A DNA stretch of 14,811 bases. Source: Gammaproteobacteria bacterium (lineage in GTDB: Bacteria; Pseudomonadota; Gammaproteobacteria; Eutrophobiales; Eutrophobiaceae). Below the pieces are notes generated by a model. The model had not been told where the DNA came from. It was given only the letters and a program-made list of their open reading frames with translations, and made no database searches. Every line of letters starts with the position of its first letter. Position 1 is the first letter of the stretch. The DNA lies in NCBI GenBank assembly GCA_012270695.1, contig JAAXHV010000251.1, positions 1,348 to 16,158 on the forward strand. Direction: 5' to 3'. This document shows positions 6,625 to 14,143 of this stretch, piece after piece. Position numbers and translations under genes: made by a program.

Positions 6625-9494
6625 GAGTATCCTACCTCTTCGGCGCTCTGCTGATGATCGGCAAGACGTAGGATCGCCTCCAGCCACGCCAACCCATGGT
6701 ATCCGTATCGCTCTACTAGACGCCAGAAACGCTCAGCCATGTCAAGAGCAAGAGGACTTTCAACGAAATCGGAGTGAACCTGCATGATGTGGCCCTCGAA
6801 TGAGTAAACAAGTGTCTGCGGTTCCGGGTCCTCGATGACAGGAGGCAACGGGCGCGCCCAGCCATGGTGCGTTCCCACCAAGTGAAGTACCAGATCTTTA
6901 TCGTGTGCGGCACCGAGAACCTCGGAATTCGATTCGACCATGGCCACGCTTGCAATCTCGTGCCGCATTCCGGTGGGATATAGCCAGACCCTACCTGCAC
7001 CTGGCAGAGACTTAGCCAATGGCTCTTCGAGCATCTCTAGTGCAACCGGATCACCGCCTACCAACTGTGCTTGAAAGCGCCTATCAACCTTACCGAGGTC
7101 GTGCAATCTTCCTGCCAAACGCAGGTCATCTATGGACTCCGCTGCCAAACCAAGCCGGGTAGCGATGCGCTCAGCGCGCTCCCCGACACCGTCGAGATGG
7201 TGGTGGAGGGACACGCCGGTGCCGGTCAGTGACCCGGACTCGTCGGAACCGTCCATCGTTGCTGCGTCTACCGCGGATTTTTTTGTATGAATATGTCGCT
7301 CGCTCAGGATATAGTAAGCCTCGTTGGACGCCTCATTATCAAGCCCGATCGGCGTGAGATCAAAGTCTCTGCATAACCTCTCAACTGCATCGGTAAACCA
7401 CTCCGCTTGCTCTCCCGGGTCGTTTTGCCACTGAGACAGCCATTGCGAAATTCGATCCCTGTCTGGAGAGTCCGCATCAATTCCATCAACAGGCTTCGGC
7501 AGAGAATGAGAATCGAACAAACGAGGGTCAAGCCGTAGCGTTGCCCTGCGACCGTACGCCATTTGCGCCTCATCTCCTAAGTCTGCGACCAGCTCACTAG
7601 AAGAGGGGTCCCACGTTCCGGCTCTCACGCCACCGCGGTTCGGGTCCACGATGAGAACATCACCAGGGCGAATAGTATCGATTTTCATATTCTTCTGGAG
7701 CTCCTTGCCGAAACCTTCCCACCGCACCCAGTCGGTAGCATTGTCATCGCTTGAGGAAGGGAACTCCTCATGGTTAGTAGCGCATTGTGCGACATCAGCA
7801 ATGTCCACTTCCTTGCTGCCTGATAGCCATGACTTCGCGGCATCGATAGGCACTTGTAAGAACTCGGCCTGTCGCGGGGGGACCAGCCGTAGTGCTTCGG
7901 ATGACCGATCAAAGCGCCACACAATGGAGACATCGGCTGTCCAGTCTCGGTCGATACCGTGCAAGAACCAATCTATGGAAGGTTGCACGATTGGTTCCGG
8001 GCTTGTCTGAGTCCAAGTATCCATGTGCGTCTTGAGCAAAAGTGGCGCGTTGGCCCTTGGAGTAGTTGCGTCGTCTGGGAATTCACGCAGAGAGAGCGGC
8101 CCCACGTCTATAGGACCTTCCCTATTGCGGCGCTCAAGCTCTTCCCAGGTCGCTTTGATCGACTCTCCATAAATCGGATCAGGCTTCTTGGAACTAACGA
8201 CGGACTTTGGGCCGATAATCCAGGCTCGAGACTCATTATCCAGACCGACGAGGCCGTGTTGTGAGAAGCGACCGCGCCGGTCGAGACGACCGAAGCGCTG
8301 CCGAAGACTGTCTACTGCGGCGCATTCGGTCACCAAGGCATCAAAGCTAAAATCCGCGCCCACTTCGATGGCCTGCGTGGCTACTACAACGGTGAGATCA
8401 CTCTGTTGCAGTTTGCGTGCAGGATCAACGACCGGACCAATTTTCGTTAAGACATCAGCCCGGTCGAGTGGCCGCATGCGTCCAGTTATGAGAAAGGTTG
8501 AATAACCACCCTCTTTAAGTGCCCGATAAGTCTCGCGGGCAGTTCTCACCCGATTTACCACAACTCCCACGCTGTAGACGTTTACGCCGGTTCTCGACGA
8601 TTTGGTGATCGACTTGACGATCTTCATCACAGCAGCAGGAATAGCGTTATGATCAGCGACCGAAATTAACTTCGCTTGCTTGGATGCTTTCACACGCTGG
8701 CACAATTCATTACAGCGTTCCAGATCGGCAATAGGGTCCAGCCTGAAACGCTCGGCTTCCGTATCGTTAGGTGTAGCTGACATCTCCACTGTACTGAAGC
8801 GCCGGGGCTGTACTGTAGGGTCCAACGCGGCAACCTGGGCAAGCGTCTCTGCGAAAGGAGCGCTCAAATGTACTTCGTCGAGAATCACAAGGCAGTCATT
8901 GCCGGCAAGCCCTGCATGGATCGGGCGCATGCCGGGAGCCACACCGTAACCCCGGAACAGCAGGCGTGACCCGAATTGATCAACGGTGGTAACTACCACC
9001 CAAGGCTGATCCGGGCGATGAGTCCATTCATTATCGATAGGGATACCGCCACGTAAAGCTGCTACTCCTAAGACTTCTTCTCCGCCACTTAAGCTCCTCA
9101 AGCGTTCACGGACCCGTTGCAACACTGAGGTTTTGCCATCCTTGACCCGGTCCTGGATTCGTAGAGCGCGTTGACACACTTGATCGACCACAATACGCCG
9201 GTCAATGACGAACACGATGCGACGCGGGGAAATAGCAGGTCGAGCCGCCATAACGAAGACTGCAGTATCGAGTACTGCTGTCTTGCCTGTACCGGTCGGC
9301 AAATCGATAACCTTCGGCCATACGTCCCGCTCGAGTACCTGTGTCGTCAGGCGTTGCTGCCAGGGAAATGCCTCGTAGCCATGGATGTCCCGAAAAAAAG
9401 CAGGGAAATCTTCAGCAGTCAACCCATCCATTTCTATGCCAGGTGCTTCTGCGTTCTCAAACTCTTGCAAGCGCACAGGAGACTGCTCAACCAT
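6621..9494 (-). CDS. cas3: CRISPR-associated helicase-nuclease Cas3, type I-G (C-terminal HD)
   Basis: Cas3 is recruited to target-bound Cascade and unwinds and shreds the DNA. This 957-residue version has the type I-G layout, helicase first and HD nuclease last. Helicase motifs are LPTGTGKT (Walker A, 65-72), DEVH (206-209), SAT (239-241), ATQAIEVGADFSFD (motif V) and QRFGRLDRRGR (motif VI, 399-409). The HD domain has HD at 798-799 within RLHDLGK, His845 in RHE, His-His 876-877 in THHGW and Asp946 near the end, so the metal site looks complete. The ATG at 9494 overlaps the csb2 stop by 8 bases, in keeping with the operon's other junctions. In-frame ATGs at 9527, 9506 and 9431 are also possible, none with a strong ribosome site. 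The stop overlaps the csb3-like start. Confidence 0.95.
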   Translation of the reverse strand: MVEQSPVRLQEFENAEAPGIEMDGLTAEDFPAFFRDIHGYEAFPWQQRLTTQVLERDVWPKVIDLPTGTGKTAVLDTAVFVMAARPAISPRRIVFVIDRRIVVDQVCQRALRIQDRVKDGKTSVLQRVRERLRSLSGGEEVLGVAALRGGIPIDNEWTHRPDQPWVVVTTVDQFGSRLLFRGYGVAPGMRPIHAGLAGNDCLVILDEVHLSAPFAETLAQVAALDPTVQPRRFSTVEMSATPNDTEAERFRLDPIADLERCNELCQRVKASKQAKLISVADHNAIPAAVMKIVKSITKSSRTGVNVYSVGVVVNRVRTARETYRALKEGGYSTFLITGRMRPLDRADVLTKIGPVVDPARKLQQSDLTVVVATQAIEVGADFSFDALVTECAAVDSLRQRFGRLDRRGRFSQHGLVGLDNESRAWIIGPKSVVSSKKPDPIYGESIKATWEELERRNREGPIDVGPLSLREFPDDATTPRANAPLLLKTHMDTWTQTSPEPIVQPSIDWFLHGIDRDWTADVSIVWRFDRSSEALRLVPPRQAEFLQVPIDAAKSWLSGSKEVDIADVAQCATNHEEFPSSSDDNATDWVRWEGFGKELQKNMKIDTIRPGDVLIVDPNRGGVRAGTWDPSSSELVADLGDEAQMAYGRRATLRLDPRLFDSHSLPKPVDGIDADSPDRDRISQWLSQWQNDPGEQAEWFTDAVERLCRDFDLTPIGLDNEASNEAYYILSERHIHTKKSAVDAATMDGSDESGSLTGTGVSLHHHLDGVGERAERIATRLGLAAESIDDLRLAGRLHDLGKVDRRFQAQLVGGDPVALEMLEEPLAKSLPGAGRVWLYPTGMRHEIASVAMVESNSEVLGAAHDKDLVLHLVGTHHGWARPLPPVIEDPEPQTLVYSFEGHIMQVHSDFVESPLALDMAERFWRLVERYGYHGLAWLEAILRLADHQQSAEEVGYS

Positions 9495-11179
9495 TTCTGG
9501 CCCCATTAGAGTTGGCTTCGTCAACATCCGCAGATGGACGCATCAAGCCTAACCCGAGGAAGCGTCCAGCACCAAGCATCAGGGGTCCAGTAACAGCATC
9601 TTCGAATGTCAACAACGCATGGACAAGTTGGCGCCTGATCGGCCTACCGTCCCGCCCGTTCTGACTGAATGCCGGAAAACGCCAGGATACGTTTCCTCCG
9701 ACGAGATACGGACTTTGTGAAATCTGTACCACCAGTGGTTCTGGGAGACCCACATGTTCGCACGCCGCCTTCACCGCTGCCTCAGCCTCCGACCATGCCC
9801 TGGTGCGAGCTGCCAACGTACCTCGTCCGAGTCGGCCAGGATGTCTGGGCAGAGCAATCGGCGTAGCAGATATCCATTGACGCGAGGACTGATGCCAAAT
9901 GCTAGGACGCAGGGAAACCAAGGCTGTAGGGCCATGCAGTCGAGACATGTGAATGACGCCGCGAGCGCCCAAGGTAAGTCGCAACTGTTCCCCTTGTACG
10001 TTCTCCCAGCTTCCGATTGCACGGTAAAGGGCATGTCGCGCAACTTCGCTCAGCGTCTTCGGTAAGGATATGGCGAGCCCAAGAAGCCGTCCGTCAGCAT
10101 GCTCAAAACCAACGTAAGGCAGGGGCAGATAAGCCAGATGCGGCACCTCTGTTGGGTTTCCAGCATGTCCGTGACCGTTGAGCTCTTCTGGGATAGGATC
10201 TTCTGCATAATGGAGAATAGCTGAACGCATTGCCACCGCCCGCCAACTCTATTGCGCGTGTAGACGGCAGGGTTCGAGAGTGCTGGGTGAATTCAAACAC
10301 GATCCAGTCTCCAGCCGTATTGGGCTCCAGTAACCGTTTCACCGGTGCAGTCTCAGTAACTTCTCTGTAGCGAACATTGGTGTAAGGCAGAGCGCGTGGC
10401 GCTATACCCCGGTGGCGAGTGTATTGCCGTTCAAGTTCTTTAAGCTGACCACGTCGGACGGTGCGTATATCCTTCCCTGTATTACTCGGCACCCGATTAG
10501 CTAGAGGAGGATCGGTCACTATCTGACACGACACCAGAGAAGAGGAATGTCCGAGTCTGATGATCCGCTGAAGTAGCTGATTGAGGGCTTTGCCTACTCC
10601 ATCGGGTAGAGAGTCATTCCAGATGTAGGTGACACGGTTTTCGCGAAGTGTAACGGAAGGAAAGAACCGCTCCTGTTTAACCCGGCCATCCGGTAGCATT
10701 TGCTTGGCGGACAACGAACGTGTATTTCCTGGATTTCGAACCTGGTCGTCAACATCTTGCTCCTTGGTTAATCTGTTCTCAATCTGTGCCGCTTTCTTCG
10801 TGAACTTACCTTCAGATCTAGCAAGTTCGTCCCGAAGTTGGTCAACCAAGTCATAAATTTTTTTAGCTCTCCTTTCCTGCAAACTCAGGCCGATAACAGT
10901 TGTATCGTTAACCGGTACGAAGTGCGAAACTACCCTACGGGGAATAGCATCGGGAGTGGTAATAGCGGGAGGCCCCAGTCCTTCCAACCACTCTAGGGCT
11001 TCTCGTTCTGCTTGGTCAGGTTTGTCGACGTCAGCCCACGCTACCACCAAAGCTGAAAACAAACGGGCAGGATGTGGTGGCCATTCCGGTTGCCGGCGGT
11101 TGTTGTGGCATGTGGCTACATAGCGGCCAGTCAGGAAGTTTATTTCAATACCGAACTGATCTAGGGTCACCAGGATCAC
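9487..11179 (-). CDS. csb2: Csb2, Cas5-Cas6 fusion of type I-G, broken by a +1 frameshift
   Basis: Csb2 combines the crRNA-handle-binding Cas5 role with the Cas6 pre-crRNA endoribonuclease. The first frame runs from a GTG at 11179, which overlaps the csb1 stop as GTGA, and shows the family N-terminus NFLTGRYVAT...PEWPPHPARLFSALVVAWAD. It stays convincing to about residue 313 (LPSTRAIELAGG), after which it becomes unrelated residues ending at 10103. The second frame picks up at once with AMRSAILHYAEDPIPEELNGHG, PHLAYLPLPYVGFEHADGRLLG and the C-terminal glycine-rich GAGRFLGLGLMRP typical of Cas6/RAMP folds. Removing one G in the run at 10236-10244 joins them into about 563 residues. A charged helical stretch (about 103-147) interrupts the Cas5 part. 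Family identity is firm; whether the break is real is open. Confidence 0.88.
10236..10244 (-). other. Frameshift site in csb2
   Basis: On the coding strand this run reads GGCGGGCGG. One extra G here explains the loss of frame: with one G removed the codons read E-L-A-A-V-A-M-R-S-A and flow into the conserved second half. A GTG at 10236 and an ATG at 10230 could allow re-initiation of the C-terminal part as a separate polypeptide, but there is no clear ribosome site. No classic slippery heptamer is present. Confidence 0.8.
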
Positions 11180-12429
11180 CCCGCACCTTGACCTATAGCT
11201 GAGACCTTGCGACTGCGCCTGAGCAGCTCAATGAGTTTCGGTGCCGGAACCAACCGTATATCGTCGGTCTTCCAGCCAATACCAACGGCCGCCGCGTGTT
11301 CTGCCGCAGACTTCAGAATCTCAATTGCTGTGGTTCTGTCCACTTCTACTATCTCAGCGGACGAACCGTCTCTCTTCAATAACTCCAGACGCGGGGAATG
11401 CTCAGGGAGCAACAAACATCGGGATCGCAGGTCGAAATCTGTTTCATACTGGTACGCTATCGCGGCGACACCTAACGCTGCAATAGCACTCCGGGCCGCG
11501 GTTTCAGCTTCCAAGCCGAAACCCCTGAAACGCAGCTGGCGAAGGGCTGCGAAGGAGATCAATGTGGTCTGTTGGGCTTTAGAGATGGTAACTCCACCAG
11601 CCTGAGTATCTATCGAAGGCGGAATGTTGCCATGGTTTATCTTGGATGGCTGTCCAGCCTCACCACTCTCACTACCGCGCGATGCAAGAACCGGAGCATT
11701 GTTTTTGTCTCTTTCAGCATGAGCGGGGTCAGTGGTCCACACTTCAGCCGAATTTTCGCTGTTGAAGACCCGATCGTCCGGTGCGACCCTCTCTATTTGC
11801 AATGGATCGATTCGGCTCCCTACTTTTTTGCCGACCATGGTATCAAAACCCACGATCTCTGAAACGTAGGCTCGCTGAAACTTCGATCCCAGTCCCCCCT
11901 TGGGACCTGTGGAGTCCCACATCCCGAACAAGAGCGATGTAGGAGAGTAGCGGAACAAGGCAGTGGCATTACGCGGTGTGGCATCGGTAATGGCGCGCCC
12001 GACGTCCGATAGGCGAAATAGTGTATCGTCCAGAAGACTATCGCGAAAAATGGCGTCCGCGAGCCGGTGTGGCGTCTCCAGCACAGTGAGTTTCTCGTAA
12101 TCTGTAACATTGTCATAGCCAGTGAAATCGATATAAGGCACAGGGAACGCCAACTCTCCCCTCTCCCAACCTTCCAGCAAAGCTAATTCGGCCCGGTTCG
12201 CCTGTGACGCTACGGAGTCCAGCAAGACAGTAGTAGTCACTTTCTCACTATCACCAACTTGGCGTTCTTCTACCGCGTACTTGTGCTCACTGCGTCCTTC
12301 CGTTGCATAAGATGCAGGGAAGACCTTATCCCCCTCGCCACCAGCGGGTTGCAACGTCATACGAGACCGGAAAGCAACCATCTTTCCAGCAACAGATTCT
12401 CGAAGTTGTTCAAATGTGAGTTTAGACAT
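11176..12429 (-). CDS. csb1: Csb1, Cas7-family backbone protein of type I-G Cascade
   Basis: Csb1 (GSU0053 family) is the Cas7-type subunit that polymerises along the crRNA in the type I-G complex. The 417-residue protein carries the family hallmark LLDSVASQANRAELALL (69-85), and later HGNIPPS followed by GGVTISKAQQTTLISFAALRQLRF. The start at 12429 is chosen over an in-frame ATG at 12480 because an AAGGAG ribosome site lies 6 bases upstream and MSKLTFEQL is a typical N-terminus. It is the first gene of the operon. Its TGA overlaps the csb2 GTG, so the two are translationally coupled. Expression should be driven from the divergent region at 12430-12697. No missing parts are seen. Confidence 0.95.
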   Translation of the reverse strand: MSKLTFEQLRESVAGKMVAFRSRMTLQPAGGEGDKVFPASYATEGRSEHKYAVEERQVGDSEKVTTTVLLDSVASQANRAELALLEGWERGELAFPVPYIDFTGYDNVTDYEKLTVLETPHRLADAIFRDSLLDDTLFRLSDVGRAITDATPRNATALFRYSPTSLLFGMWDSTGPKGGLGSKFQRAYVSEIVGFDTMVGKKVGSRIDPLQIERVAPDDRVFNSENSAEVWTTDPAHAERDKNNAPVLASRGSESGEAGQPSKINHGNIPPSIDTQAGGVTISKAQQTTLISFAALRQLRFRGFGLEAETAARSAIAALGVAAIAYQYETDFDLRSRCLLLPEHSPRLELLKRDGSSAEIVEVDRTTAIEILKSAAEHAAAVGIGWKTDDIRLVPAPKLIELLRRSRKVSAIGQGAG

Positions 12430-12435
12430 ACATTT

Positions 12436-12441
12436 CTCCTT
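12436..12441 (-). promoter_or_regulatory. Strong ribosome binding site of csb1
   Basis: AAGGAG on the minus strand, 6 bases before the ATG at 12429. It is the best Shine-Dalgarno in the operon and decides the csb1 start against the longer in-frame option at 12480. Confidence 0.75.
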
Positions 12442-12503
12442 AGTTGTAGATGCGAGTAACGGCGTTGAGATGAAATCCAAGTTCAGAAGGGGCGACTCTA
12501 CCC

Positions 12504-12544
12504 GTCTGAAACACTATCTTTAAAATCTTTTATTTCAATCAGAC
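12504..12544. promoter_or_regulatory. Inverted repeat in the csb1 leader/promoter region
   Basis: GTCTGA (12504-12509) and TCAGAC (12539-12544) form a perfect 6-bp inverted repeat around a very AT-rich 29-bp core, 75-115 bp upstream of the csb1 start. The position would suit an operator over the csb1 promoter. Short arms like these can arise by chance, and the binding protein is unknown. The AlbA_2/winged-helix protein encoded next door is a candidate. Confidence 0.25.
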
Positions 12545-12626
12545 TTCAACACGATCCTTTATTGATATGATGAAACGGACTTTGGATGATGTAACCGAGT
12601 ATAAGTTTTATCGTGATTTATTGTAA

Positions 12627-12632
12627 TATAAT
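12627..12632 (+). promoter_or_regulatory. Possible -10 element for the AlbA_2 gene and cas4-cas1
   Basis: A perfect TATAAT hexamer, 66 bp before the ATG at 12698. No good TTGACA-like -35 lies 16-18 bp upstream, so this may be an activator-dependent promoter or a chance match in AT-rich DNA. Confidence 0.3.
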
Positions 12633-12697
12633 CAGTAACACGTTCAAATCCTTGTTCACACCCGAACAACCGCATAAACACATATTGAACATGGTAG

Positions 12698-14116
12698 ATG
12701 AGCCCGGAATCCCAAACTGCCGAATACAAATCCCTGTGGAAAGATGAATATATCAGGTGGATTGCCGGTTTTGCCAATGCGCAGGGGGGACAACTCGTTG
12801 TAGGCAAAAATAATGCCGGCAACGTGGTAGGCATTGACAATGCTTCCAAACTGCTGGTGGATATCCCGAACAAAGTCCGGGATATGCTGGGTATTTTGGT
12901 AGATGTCAATCTGCATTGCGATAACGGCAAGGACTACTTGGAAATTGTTGTCCATCCCAATCTGTATCCTATCAGTTACAAAGGTCGTTATTATTCCCGT
13001 TCAGGCAGCACCTTGCAGGAATTGAAAGGAGCTGCTCTGGACCAGTTCCTGTTGCGCAAACAGGGTAAACACTGGGATGGCGTTCCGGTGCCTTCTGTAG
13101 CGGTGGGGGAACTGTATCAAGATGCATTTGAGCGATTTCGTCAGCTCGTGCGTAGAAGCGGGCGCATGGAGGAGATGGACTTGGCTGAGAGCAATGCGGA
13201 GTTATTAGACAAACTCAAACTCATTGAGGGAAATTATCTGAAACGTGCAGCAGTGTTGTTGTTTCACGCAGATCCCGGTAAGTTTGTTACCGGCTCATAC
13301 ATCAAAATCGGCCGTTTTCGTACCAATACCAACTTGCTATATCACGATATAGTGGAAGGCAACCTCTTTACTCAAGTGGATAGTACGCTGCAATTACTGT
13401 TGACCAAATACCTGGTAGCGGGCATCCGTTACGAAACGCTTCAGCGTATTGAAGAATTCCCCATTCCCCGGCCCGCACTACGTGAAGCAGTGCTTAACGC
13501 CGTTGTGCACAAAGATTACGCATCCGCTGTTCCGGTACAGATCAGCGTATATGACGACAAGCTGATGATCTGGAATCCTGGTAGTTTGCCGGTTGGTTGG
13601 GATGTGGAACGACTATTAGGGAAACATTCCAGCCAACCTTATAACCCTGACATTGCCAGCGTTTTCTTCAGGTCGGGTGAAATTGAGGCTTGGGGCCGCG
13701 GCATTGAGCGTATTTTTGAATCCTGTCGGGAAGCGAATGCGCCAGAACCGGCAATACACCTCGAACCCGGTGGTATATGGCTGGAATTCGCCTTTAAGCC
13801 CGTTTTGCCAGTAGATACTGTCGGGGACGAAAGTGGTCTGAAAGTTTATTCAGGTGGTCTGAAAACTGAGCAAGGTGGTCTGAAAGTCAGTAAAAGTAGT
13901 CTGAAAGCCAATGAGGAAGAGATAAAAAACCTGAGCGAGCGTCAGCAAAGTATCATTGAGATCATCAAATCGGACAACAGGGTGACGCAAAGTGAGATTG
14001 CCAAAAAAACAGGCATACACAGGTCGGCTGTCCAGAAACAGCTACGAGCGTTGAAAGATAAAGGCTTCTTAAAGAGAGTCGGTGGTGCGCGTGGACATTG
14101 GGTAACACTGAAGTAA
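12698..14116 (+). CDS. AlbA_2 domain / GHKL-like ATPase / winged-helix putative regulator
   Basis: A 472-residue cytoplasmic protein. The N-terminal AlbA_2 (Schlafen-like, AAA_4) domain covers about residues 4-118 (TAEYKSLW, FANAQGGQLVVGKNN, ISYKGRYYSRSGSTLQEL). A histidine-kinase-type ATPase region follows with LREAVLNAVVHKDY (261-274, N-box), WNPGSLP (292-298) and GRGIERIF (333-340). A repeat-rich linker (379-405) leads to a winged helix-turn-helix (about 412-472; RVTQSEIAKKTGIHRSAVQKQLRALKDKG). Such proteins are annotated as transcriptional regulators, and relatives also occur in defence islands. The gene lies between the divergent effector operon and cas4-cas1, ending 27 bp before the latter, so co-transcription with adaptation genes is likely. 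The ATG has no strong ribosome site. Domain calls are solid; a role in CRISPR control is inference from position. Confidence 0.85.
   Translation: MSPESQTAEYKSLWKDEYIRWIAGFANAQGGQLVVGKNNAGNVVGIDNASKLLVDIPNKVRDMLGILVDVNLHCDNGKDYLEIVVHPNLYPISYKGRYYSRSGSTLQELKGAALDQFLLRKQGKHWDGVPVPSVAVGELYQDAFERFRQLVRRSGRMEEMDLAESNAELLDKLKLIEGNYLKRAAVLLFHADPGKFVTGSYIKIGRFRTNTNLLYHDIVEGNLFTQVDSTLQLLLTKYLVAGIRYETLQRIEEFPIPRPALREAVLNAVVHKDYASAVPVQISVYDDKLMIWNPGSLPVGWDVERLLGKHSSQPYNPDIASVFFRSGEIEAWGRGIERIFESCREANAPEPAIHLEPGGIWLEFAFKPVLPVDTVGDESGLKVYSGGLKTEQGGLKVSKSSLKANEEEIKNLSERQQSIIEIIKSDNRVTQSEIAKKTGIHRSAVQKQLRALKDKGFLKRVGGARGHWVTLK
13833..13916 (+). repeat. Four in-frame 21-bp repeats encoding a GGLK heptad linker
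   Basis: The core GTGGTCTGAAA recurs at 13833, 13854, 13875 and, as GTAGTCTGAAA, at 13896, an exact 21-bp period. It encodes four 7-residue units (GLKVYSG, GLKTEQG, GLKVSKS, SLKANEE) between the ATPase region and the winged helix. Glycine-rich GGL/GV repeats at this place are known in AlbA_2-type proteins. The number of units may vary between strains. Confidence 0.85.
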
Positions 14117-14143
14117 TGACTACGGCTGGAAAGCTATAGAGTC

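Noticed and set aside
6625..6687. Longer start for the csb3-like gene, adding 21 residues.
   Set aside because: The added residues overlap cas3 coding and are unlike the family, and the ATG at 6624 has the ribosome site and the ATGA overlap.
10103..10235. C-terminal tail of the first csb2 frame as a genuine protein end.
   Set aside because: It is arginine/serine/proline rich with no family resemblance, while the overlapping frame carries conserved Csb2 sequence.
12504..12511. The 8-mer GTCTGAAA near csb1 also appears four times in the regulator's repeats, suggesting shared binding sites.
   Set aside because: The same 8-mer occurs inside the CoxG-like gene near 1385, and in the regulator it is explained by the coding repeat. 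No evidence for a binding site.
12430..12697. Possible CRISPR array or remnant repeats between the two cas modules.
   Set aside because: No direct repeat of 25-40 bp with regular spacing is visible here or anywhere else in the window.
12559..12955. Minus-strand open frames across the start of the AlbA_2 gene.
   Set aside because: They are shadows of the well-supported + strand gene and lack recognisable domains or ribosome sites.
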